Shown piece after piece: positions 6,583 through 15,012 of a DNA stretch of 15,012 nucleotides. The stretch is from NCBI GenBank assembly GCA_947251855.1, contig CAMXUZ010000122.1, positions 1 through 15,012 on the forward strand, written 5' to 3'. Position numbers and translations under genes: made by a program. The first letter of the stretch is position 1. The number at the start of each line of letters is the position of its first letter. Below the pieces are notes generated by a model. It saw only the letters and a list, made by a program, of their open reading frames with translations, did not search any database and was not told where the DNA came from. The stretch is from an uncultured Ruaniaceae bacterium (lineage in GTDB: Bacteria > Actinomycetota > Actinomycetes > Actinomycetales > Beutenbergiaceae).

Positions 6583-7646
6583 TGACTGTATCTGTAGCTG
6601 TAGCAGGGGCAAGTGGGTACGCCGGCGGAGAGATCCTGAGGATCCTCACCGGGCACCCGAACGTCGAGATCGGCGCGCTGACGGCGCACTCGAATGCGGG
6701 CCAGGCCGTGGGCGCCGTGCAGCCGCACCTGCGAGGGCTCGCCGAACGCCGTTTCGTGGAAACCTCCCCCGGGAACCTCCTCGGCCACGACGTGGTCTTC
6801 CTCGCGCTCCCGCACGGGGCATCGGGTGAATTGGCTGCCGCGATGACCGACGCCGCGAGGAGCCGGGGGGAGCGTGAACCGCTGCTCATCGACGTCGGCG
6901 CGGACCACCGGCTCACGGACGAGGCGGCCTGGAACGAGTTCTACGGCACGCCCTACGCCGGCGCCTGGCCCTACGGGATGCCCGAACTCCTCAAATCCGG
7001 CGGTGGACGGGGCCGGGAGGACCTCATCGGCGTGGATCGGATCGCGGTGCCCGGATGCAACGTCAGCGCGGTGACCCTCGGCCTGCAACCGGGCGTCGCA
7101 GCAGGAGTCGTGGATGCCGGCGACGTGGTCGCTGTGCTCGCCAACGGCTACTCCGGAGCGGGCAAATCCCTCAAACCCCACCTCCTCGCCGCCGAAGGAA
7201 TGGGAATGGCCGTGCCGTACGCGGTCGGCGGAGTGCACCGCCACATCCCCGAAATCGAACAGAACCTCCTCGCCGCGGGGGCCGAGCGGGTGCGAATCTC
7301 CTTCACACCCACGCTCGTGCCGATGCCCCGGGGCATCCTCGCCACGATCACTGCCCCGCTCCTCGGCCCCGCCGAGGCGGTGCGGCAGGCGTGGGAGCGT
7401 GCCTACGCGGAGGAACCCTTCATCGACCTTCTTCCCGAGGGGCAATGGCCCTCCACCGCGATGACCCTGGGGGCGAACACCGCGCTCGTGCAAGTGGCCG
7501 TCGACGAGCGGGCCGGCCGCGTCGTCATCGTTTGCGCGATCGACAACCTCGCCAAAGGCACCGCCGGTGCCGCGGTGCAATCGATGAACGTCGCCCTCGG
7601 CCTCGAGGAGCGGGCCGGGCTCGGCACGGAAGGAGTCGCGCCATGA
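6576..7646 (+). CDS. argC: N-acetyl-gamma-glutamyl-phosphate reductase
   Basis: Third step of ornithine synthesis: NADPH-dependent reduction of N-acetylglutamyl-phosphate to the semialdehyde. It is 356 aa from ATG 6576, or 354 aa from GTG 6582. Visible marks: the N-terminal dinucleotide-binding GASGYAGGE at about 11-19, DVGADHRL at about 106-113, YGMPEL at about 133-138, the catalytic Cys161 in VPGCNVSA, and the active-site His segment [11 protein letters not shown] at about 219-229. No Shine-Dalgarno site precedes either start. The -10-like box favours GTG 6582 on a leaderless transcript, giving an N-terminus (V/M)[14 protein letters not shown] of normal family length; the ATG is listed as the outer bound. 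It is the first gene of the operon, and its stop overlaps the argJ start by 4 nt. Confidence 0.95.
   Translation: MRVTVSVAVAGASGYAGGEILRILTGHPNVEIGALTAHSNAGQAVGAVQPHLRGLAERRFVETSPGNLLGHDVVFLALPHGASGELAAAMTDAARSRGEREPLLIDVGADHRLTDEAAWNEFYGTPYAGAWPYGMPELLKSGGGRGREDLIGVDRIAVPGCNVSAVTLGLQPGVAAGVVDAGDVVAVLANGYSGAGKSLKPHLLAAEGMGMAVPYAVGGVHRHIPEIEQNLLAAGAERVRISFTPTLVPMPRGILATITAPLLGPAEAVRQAWERAYAEEPFIDLLPEGQWPSTAMTLGANTALVQVAVDERAGRVVIVCAIDNLAKGTAGAAVQSMNVALGLEERAGLGTEGVAP
6586..6603 (+). repeat. Threefold CTGTA hexamer repeat at the 5' end of argC
   Basis: CTGTAT, CTGTAG and CTGTAG follow one another with a 6-nt period. They encode the Val-Ser-Val-Ala-Val-Ala strand leading into the nucleotide-binding loop. 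GTA valine codons are unusual beside the GTC/GTG used in the rest of the operon. Confidence 0.6.
7628..7635 (+). promoter_or_regulatory. Ribosome binding site of argJ inside argC
   Basis: GGAAGGAG is 7 nt before the argJ ATG at 7643. It is the strongest Shine-Dalgarno sequence in the operon and fixes the start, since the same frame stays open upstream to 7055 within argC. Confidence 0.8.
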
Positions 7647-8812
7647 GCGTCACCGCAGCCGCCGGCTTCCGCGCGATCGGTGTCGCCGCCGGTTTGAAGG
7701 ACTCCGGTAAACCCGACCTCGCGCTCGTCGTCAGCGACGGTCCGGACAGCACCGGTGCCGCAGTGTTCACCTCCAATCGGGTCGTCGGTGCGCCGGTGAA
7801 GCTCTCTCGCGCGCACATCCGTGACGGCACCGCTCGGGCGGTCGTGCTCAACTCCGGCGGGGCGAACGTGTGCACCGGGGAACGGGGACTGGCCGACGCC
7901 GCGGCCACCGCCGAGCGTGCCGCCCGGGTCCTCGACCTCGACCCCCAGGACGTGCTCGTCGCCTCCACCGGGCTCATCGGCGAGTACCTGCCGATGGAAA
8001 GGCTCCTCACGGGGATCGACGACGCCGCCCCCCGACTCGGCAGCACCGAGGAGGCCGCCGAGCGCGCCGCCGAGGCGATCATGACGACGGACACCGTCAG
8101 CAAGCAAGCCCGTGCACGCGGAGAGGGCTACACCGTGGGCGGGATGGCAAAGGGCGCAGGAATGCTCGCGCCGGGAATGGCGACGATGCTCGCCGTCATC
8201 ACCACCGACGCGGCCGTCTCCCCCGAGACGGCCCAGGCGGCGCTGACCGAAGCGGTGCGCACGACCTTCAACCGGGTCGATTCCGATGGCTGTATGTCGA
8301 CCTCGGACACGGTCGTGCTCCTGGCTTCCGGTGCGGCCGACGCGCGCCCGAGTGCGCAGGAATTCACGCAAACCCTGCACTCGGTCTGCGCCGACCTCGC
8401 CCGGGCGCTCGTGGCCGACGCCGAAGGCGCGAGCCACGACATCCGACTCACCGTCACCGGTGCCCACACCGAGGCCGCCGCCGAAGTGGTGGCGCGGACG
8501 GTGAGCCGCTCCAACCTGTTCAAAACCGCGATCTTCGGAAACGACCCGAACTGGGGCCGGATCCTCGCCGAGGTGGGAACCGTGCCCGAAGAGGTCGCGG
8601 CCTTCGATCCTGACGACCTCGACGTGACGATCAACGGGATCATGGTCTGCCGCGGCGGGGGAGCGCACGAACCTCGTGAGCGCGTCGACCTTGCCGCCCA
8701 CCGCGAGGTGCAGATCCTCATCGACCTCGGCGCCGGCGCGGCCGAGGCGACGATCTGGACGAACGACCTCACCCACGACTACATCCACGAGAACAGCGCC
8801 TACTCCACATGA
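7643..8812 (+). CDS. argJ: Glutamate N-acetyltransferase / ornithine acetyltransferase
   Basis: This enzyme recycles the acetyl group by transferring it from N-acetylornithine to glutamate, releasing ornithine. Bifunctional versions also use acetyl-CoA. It is 389 aa, normal length. It is made as a precursor that cuts itself before the nucleophilic Thr: here APGMATML at about 176-183, with Ala180-Thr181 as the predicted cleavage site and Thr181 as nucleophile. Other family marks: [11 protein letters not shown] at about 69-79, [11 protein letters not shown] at about 108-118 (oxyanion-hole Thr/Gly), GNDPNWGR in the beta chain, and the ENSAYST C-terminus typical of ArgJ. It overlaps argC and argB by ATGA at both ends. 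No separate argA-type synthase or argE is in the window, consistent with the cyclic route. Mono- versus bifunctionality cannot be told from sequence. Confidence 0.96.
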   Translation: MSVTAAAGFRAIGVAAGLKDSGKPDLALVVSDGPDSTGAAVFTSNRVVGAPVKLSRAHIRDGTARAVVLNSGGANVCTGERGLADAAATAERAARVLDLDPQDVLVASTGLIGEYLPMERLLTGIDDAAPRLGSTEEAAERAAEAIMTTDTVSKQARARGEGYTVGGMAKGAGMLAPGMATMLAVITTDAAVSPETAQAALTEAVRTTFNRVDSDGCMSTSDTVVLLASGAADARPSAQEFTQTLHSVCADLARALVADAEGASHDIRLTVTGAHTEAAAEVVARTVSRSNLFKTAIFGNDPNWGRILAEVGTVPEEVAAFDPDDLDVTINGIMVCRGGGAHEPRERVDLAAHREVQILIDLGAGAAEATIWTNDLTHDYIHENSAYST

Positions 8813-9699
8813 ACCCCACTCCGCAACAGAAGGCCGCAGCGCTCATCGAAGCGCTGCCCTGGCTCGAGAACTTCGCCGACAAGGTCGTCGTCATCAAATT
8901 CGGTGGCAACGCGATGGTCAACAAGGATCTTGAGCGGGCGTTCGCCGAAGACATCCGGTTCTTCCGATACGCCGGACTCAAACCCGTCGTCGTGCACGGA
9001 GGCGGCCCCCAGATCAACAACATGCTCACCCGCCTCAACATCGACAGCGAGTTCCGCGGCGGCCTGCGCGTCACCACCCCGGAGACGATGGACGTCGTGC
9101 GAATGGTGCTCACCGGGCAGGTCCAGCGCGCGCTCGTCAACCAGCTCAACCTCCGCGAAGCGCTCGCGGTGGGGATCTCGGGGGAGGATGCGGGACTCTT
9201 CGGTGCGCGTCGCCGTCACGCCGATGTGGACGGCGAACCCGTCGATGTCGGGCTCGTCGGCGACGTGGTCCGCGTGAACGCCTCGATCGTGCGCGGAATG
9301 CTCGAGGCCGGGCGCATCCCCGTCGTCTCGACGATCGCCCCCGACGTCGACACCCCCGGTGACGTGCTCAACGTCAACGCTGATACCGCGGCTGCCGCGC
9401 TCGCGGTAGCGCTCCGAGCGGAAAAACTCGTCATCCTCACCGACGTCGAGGGACTGTACGCGAACTGGCCCGATAAATCCTCCCTCATCTCCCGGATGAA
9501 AGCCGACGAGCTCGCGCAGATCCTGCCGAACCTGGAATCGGGAATGGTACCCAAGATGGAAGCGTGCCTGCGCGCGGTCCGCGGCGGGGTGGCCTCGGCG
9601 CACGTGGTCGATGGCCGCGTGCCCCACTCCCTGCTCCTAGAAATCTTCACCACCCAAGGGGTGGGCACGATGATCGAACCGGAGGTTCCCCACAAATGA
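8809..9699 (+). CDS. argB: N-acetylglutamate kinase
   Basis: It phosphorylates N-acetylglutamate with ATP; 296 aa. Visible marks of the amino-acid kinase fold: [10 protein letters not shown] at about 27-36 (Lys30 binds phosphate), the glycine-rich [10 protein letters not shown] at about 61-70, RGGLRVTT at about 83-90, [20 protein letters not shown], and GMVPKMEA with its conserved Lys. An N-terminal helix (about 4-22, up to LPWLENF) precedes the first strand, and the C-terminus has [12 protein letters not shown]. These two features mark the arginine-inhibited hexameric class, which fits an operon using ArgJ, where this kinase is the usual feedback control point. Inhibition is inferred, not seen. 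Both ends overlap their neighbours by 4 nt. Confidence 0.96.
   Translation: MNPTPQQKAAALIEALPWLENFADKVVVIKFGGNAMVNKDLERAFAEDIRFFRYAGLKPVVVHGGGPQINNMLTRLNIDSEFRGGLRVTTPETMDVVRMVLTGQVQRALVNQLNLREALAVGISGEDAGLFGARRRHADVDGEPVDVGLVGDVVRVNASIVRGMLEAGRIPVVSTIAPDVDTPGDVLNVNADTAAAALAVALRAEKLVILTDVEGLYANWPDKSSLISRMKADELAQILPNLESGMVPKMEACLRAVRGGVASAHVVDGRVPHSLLLEIFTTQGVGTMIEPEVPHK
9681..9685 (+). promoter_or_regulatory. Ribosome binding site of argD inside argB
   Basis: GGAGG lies 10 nt before the ATG at 9696. It selects this start over the same frame that stays open back to 9564 within argB. Confidence 0.7.
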
Positions 9700-10934
9700 C
9701 CGATATCGCCCACTCCGGGACCGGAGTCACCCAGACCCAGTGGCGGGAACGTTACACCCACGCGCTGATGAACACCTTCGGCCCGCCGCAACGGGTGCTC
9801 GTTCGCGGTGAAGGGCCCTACGTCTGGGACGCCGACGGCAACAAGTACCTCGACCTCCTCGCAGGTATCGCCGTCAACTCCCTCGGTCACACCCACCCCA
9901 CCCTCACCGGCGCGATCGCAGCGCAGTTCAACACCCTCGGGCACGTATCGAACTTCTTCGCCACCCCCACCCAGGTCAGCCTCGCTGAACGGCTCCTCCG
10001 TCATGCCCGGGCGGACACCCAGGGCAGGGTCTTCTTCACCAACTCCGGCACCGAAGCGATGGAGGCGGCCTTCAAACTCGCGCGCAAATTCGGCGGGGAA
10101 ACCCGGCCGCGGATCATCGCGATGGAAGGCGGCTTCCACGGGCGGAGCATGGGCGCCCTCGCGCTCACCCACAAACCCGCGTACAAGACCCCCTTCGAAC
10201 CACTGCCCGGCGGCGTCGAACACGTGCCCTACGGCGACGCGGCGGCGCTGACAGCTGCGATGGGGGAGGACGTCGCCGCGATCGTCCTCGAGCCCATCCA
10301 AGGGGAAGCGGGTGTGGTGATGGCGCCCCCCGGCTTCCTCGCCCGGGCTCGGGAACTCGCCGATGCCCACGGCGCGCTGCTCATTTACGACGAAGTGCAA
10401 ACCGGCATGGGGCGGGTCGGGTCCTGGTTCGCTCACCAGATTGACGCGATCGGTGGCGGCGCGCGCCCCGACGCTATTGCCCTCGCCAAAGGCCTGGGCT
10501 CCGGGTTCCCCGTGGGTGCCCTGATCACGCTGACCGAGAAGTCCGACGGCGTGCTCACCCCCGGAAACCACGGCACCACGTTCGGGGGGAACCCCATGGC
10601 CGCTGCCGCGGGCCTCGCGACGATCCACGTCATCGAGCGCGACGACCTGTTGGCCAACGTTCGTGCCCGAGGAAACCAGTTCACGCAGGAGATCAGCGCG
10701 CTCAGGGACTCGCGGATCACCGGCGTCCGGGGTGAGGGGCTGCTGCTCGGGATCGAACTCACGACCCCGATCGCTCAAGGCGTGGTCACGGCGGCGCTCG
10801 ATGCTGGTTTCATCGTCAACGCCGCCGCACCCAACGTGGTTCGCCTGGCCCCGCCCCTGATCATCACCGAGGGCCAAGTGGCGAAATTCACCGCGGCGCT
10901 GCCGGAAATCCTCGACGCATCGGAAGGGAATTAA
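9696..10934 (+). CDS. argD: Acetylornithine aminotransferase
   Basis: A PLP-dependent class-III aminotransferase of 412 aa. It converts N-acetylglutamate semialdehyde plus glutamate to N-acetylornithine plus 2-oxoglutarate. Visible marks: the phosphate-cup NSGTEA at about 116-121, GGFHGRS at about 145-151, LEPIQGEAG at about 198-206, DEVQTGMGR at about 232-240, and the Schiff-base Lys265 in [18 protein letters not shown] follows, as in ArgD proteins. It is a distant relative of GabT in the same window but clearly separate by its shorter N-terminus and the ArgD-specific LAKGLG.GFP segment. Its ATG overlaps the argB stop by 4 nt, and its TAA stop is 1 nt before the argF GTG. Some ArgD enzymes also serve as succinyldiaminopimelate aminotransferase in lysine synthesis; that possibility remains open. 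Confidence 0.95.
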   Translation: MTDIAHSGTGVTQTQWRERYTHALMNTFGPPQRVLVRGEGPYVWDADGNKYLDLLAGIAVNSLGHTHPTLTGAIAAQFNTLGHVSNFFATPTQVSLAERLLRHARADTQGRVFFTNSGTEAMEAAFKLARKFGGETRPRIIAMEGGFHGRSMGALALTHKPAYKTPFEPLPGGVEHVPYGDAAALTAAMGEDVAAIVLEPIQGEAGVVMAPPGFLARARELADAHGALLIYDEVQTGMGRVGSWFAHQIDAIGGGARPDAIALAKGLGSGFPVGALITLTEKSDGVLTPGNHGTTFGGNPMAAAAGLATIHVIERDDLLANVRARGNQFTQEISALRDSRITGVRGEGLLLGIELTTPIAQGVVTAALDAGFIVNAAAPNVVRLAPPLIITEGQVAKFTAALPEILDASEGN

Positions 10935-10935
10935 C

Positions 10936-11874
10936 GTGCGGCACTTCCTCAAAGACGACGACCTCACCTCGGGCGAGCAGCGGGACGTCCTCCTCCGCGC
11001 CCGCGAATTGAAGGCCGACCGGTTCGCTCAGCAGCCGCTCCGCGGCCCGCGCAGCGTCGCGGTGATCTTCGACAAGGCGACCCTGCGCACGCAGCTCTCG
11101 TTCACCGTGGGAATCACCGAACTGGGGGGATCTCCCCTCGTCGTCGACGGCAATCTCGCGCAGATCGGCACCCGGGAGTCGATCGCGGACGTCACGCGAG
11201 TGCTGACCCGGCAGGTCTCTGCGCTCGTGTGGCGCACCTACGGCCAGGACCGCATCGAGGAGATGGCGCGGTACGCAACCGTGCCCGTGATCAACGCGCT
11301 CACCGACGAGTTCCATCCGTGCCAGATCCTCGCCGATCTCCTCACCATCGCCGAGCACACCGGGGGCTTCACCGCGAGCGGCCCCGCCCTCGCCGGCAAG
11401 ACCCTCACCTACGTCGGGGACGGGGCGAACAACATGGCCCGCTCCTACCTCTTGGGCGGAGTACTCGCGGGAATGAACGTGCGGATCGGCGCGCCGCTCG
11501 GGTATCACCCCGCGCCCGAGATCCTCACCCGCGCCAAGGAGATCGCCGAAACGACAGGCGGCTCCGCCGCCGTCTTCACCTCCCCGAGCGAGGCCGTCGC
11601 CGGTGCGGATGCGATCGCCACCGACACCTGGGTCTCGATGGGGCAGGAAGGTGAGGCAGCCGAACGAGAGGAACCCTTCATCCCCTTCCAGGTCAACGAC
11701 GCGCTGCTCGCCGGCGCCCCCGAGGCGATCGTGCTGCACTGCCTGCCCGCCTACCGGGGCAAGGAGATCACCGCCGAGGCGATCGAGGGGCCGCGGTCCG
11801 TGGTGTGGGACGAAGCGGAGAACCGCCTCCACGCCCAGAAAGCGCTCCTCGCGTTCCTGCTGGAGCAGCGATGA
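10936..11874 (+). CDS. argF: Ornithine carbamoyltransferase
   Basis: It makes citrulline from ornithine and carbamoyl phosphate; 312 aa with a GTG start. The start is 1 nt after the argD stop and follows GGAAGGGA at 10922-10929. Visible marks: [12 protein letters not shown] at about 45-56 (carbamoyl-phosphate loop), WRTYGQ at about 99-104, [13 protein letters not shown] at about 126-138, DGANNMARS at about 162-170, the ornithine-binding SMGQE at about 234-238, HCLPAYRG at about 268-275 with the catalytic Cys269, and [15 protein letters not shown] at the end. The loop reads T-L-R-T-Q where the usual family text is S-T-R-T-R; the central Arg-Thr is kept. The anabolic role is supported by position in the operon. 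Its stop overlaps the argR start by 4 nt. Confidence 0.95.
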   Translation: MRHFLKDDDLTSGEQRDVLLRARELKADRFAQQPLRGPRSVAVIFDKATLRTQLSFTVGITELGGSPLVVDGNLAQIGTRESIADVTRVLTRQVSALVWRTYGQDRIEEMARYATVPVINALTDEFHPCQILADLLTIAEHTGGFTASGPALAGKTLTYVGDGANNMARSYLLGGVLAGMNVRIGAPLGYHPAPEILTRAKEIAETTGGSAAVFTSPSEAVAGADAIATDTWVSMGQEGEAAEREEPFIPFQVNDALLAGAPEAIVLHCLPAYRGKEITAEAIEGPRSVVWDEAENRLHAQKALLAFLLEQR

Positions 11875-12394
11875 TCCCCGGCACGAAGGTTGCCCGGCAC
11901 GCGCTCATCAAGGATGTCCTGGGCCGAGGCGCCGTGCGCTCCCAATCAGAGCTCGTCGACCACCTCGCCCGGCACGGCGTGAGCGCGACCCAAGCGACCG
12001 TTTCCCGCGACCTCGAGGAGCTGCGGGCCTACAAGGTGCGCGATGCCGGCGGCCCGCGCTACGCCGTCCCCGATGACGGCCACCCGAGCGAGGGGGCGGG
12101 GGATGCCGAAGAGCACACGGCTCGGCTCGGCCGGCTCCTCACCGAGCTGCTCGTCTCTGCGGACGCCTCGGCGAATCTCGTAGTTTTGCGCACCCCGCCG
12201 GGTGCGGCACAATTTCTTGCATCGGCGATCGACACGTCGGTGCTCACCGATGTCCTTGGCACAATTGCCGGGGACGACACTGTCCTAGTGATCACGACAG
12301 ACCCCACGGGCGGCGAACACCTGGCGGCCCGATTCCTCGACCTCGCGCACGGGGTGGAAGACGAGGGGCACCCATCGAAGAAAGAGCAGGAAGC

Positions 12395-12398
<4 letters not shown>
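11871..12398 (+). CDS. argR: Arginine repressor ArgR
   Basis: An arginine-dependent transcription factor of 175 aa. The N-terminal winged helix-turn-helix (about 5-68) includes [20 protein letters not shown] and the DNA-contacting Ser45-Arg46 in [10 protein letters not shown] variable hinge (about 70-84) follows. The C-terminal hexamerisation and arginine-binding domain carries GTIAGDDT at about 130-137, whose paired Asp residues bind the arginine side chain in the family. The length is slightly above the usual 150-170 residues because of a charged C-terminal tail. Its ATG overlaps the argF stop and its TGA overlaps the argG start. GGAG at 11862-11865 is 5 nt upstream. Lying within the operon it controls, it is probably autoregulated through the ARG-box-like site before argC. 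Confidence 0.95.

Positions 12399-15012
<2,614 letters not shown>

Noticed and set aside
12206..12269. AT-richer patches in argR with GGCACAATT repeated 52 nt apart, considered as an internal promoter or second ARG box before argG
   Set aside because: Half-sites do not form the TGnAT...ATnCA inverted pattern, and no -35/-10 pair with acceptable spacing was found.

Overview
The window is GC-rich (roughly two-thirds by eye), densely packed DNA. It is almost certainly from an actinomycete (Actinomycetota), most likely a Micrococcales-type organism. The evidence is the very GC-rich third codon positions, the gene order argC-J-B-D-F-R-G-H with argR inside the operon, and the sequence style of ArgF, ArgG and ArgR. 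The genus cannot be fixed from the sequence alone. No tRNA, rRNA, CRISPR, insertion sequence, phage gene or horizontal-transfer signature was seen, and no gap between genes exceeds about 120 bases.

Layout. (1) Bases 1-3482, + strand: the 3' part of a short-chain dehydrogenase, then a succinate-semialdehyde dehydrogenase (gabD) and a 4-aminobutyrate aminotransferase (gabT). These look like one GABA-catabolic transcription unit, GABA to succinate semialdehyde to succinate. (2) Bases 3479-6501, - strand: a multi-pass membrane protein of the 'conserved TM helix' (MscS-related, CmpX-like) type whose stop codon overlaps that of gabT, then an NADPH:quinone reductase, then peptide deformylase. Deformylase and quinone reductase are 19 nt apart and probably cotranscribed; the membrane-protein gene probably has its own promoter. 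(3) Bases about 6561-15012, + strand: a complete arginine biosynthesis operon, argC-argJ-argB-argD-argF-argR-argG-argH, with argH lacking only its last residues at the window edge.

In the arg operon, ArgJ, ArgB, ArgC and ArgD make ornithine through the acetyl-recycling route, ArgF makes citrulline, ArgG and ArgH make arginine, and ArgR is the co-encoded arginine-sensing repressor. Five of the seven junctions are 4-nt ATGA stop/start overlaps, one is an 8-nt overlap and one is a 1-nt gap, so strong translational coupling is likely. An ARG-box-like palindrome lies directly on a -10-like hexamer and the first codons of argC. The spacing fits a leaderless mRNA starting at GTG 6582, which would explain why argC has no ribosome binding site.

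The window is largely core metabolism. I did not find a convincing undescribed system. The points most worth checking are the argC start/operator/promoter overlap, the terminator-less convergent gabT/membrane-protein junction with an 11-bp perfect inverted repeat, the membrane protein that has channel-like helices but no MscS beta domain, and the altered carbamoyl-phosphate motif in ArgF.
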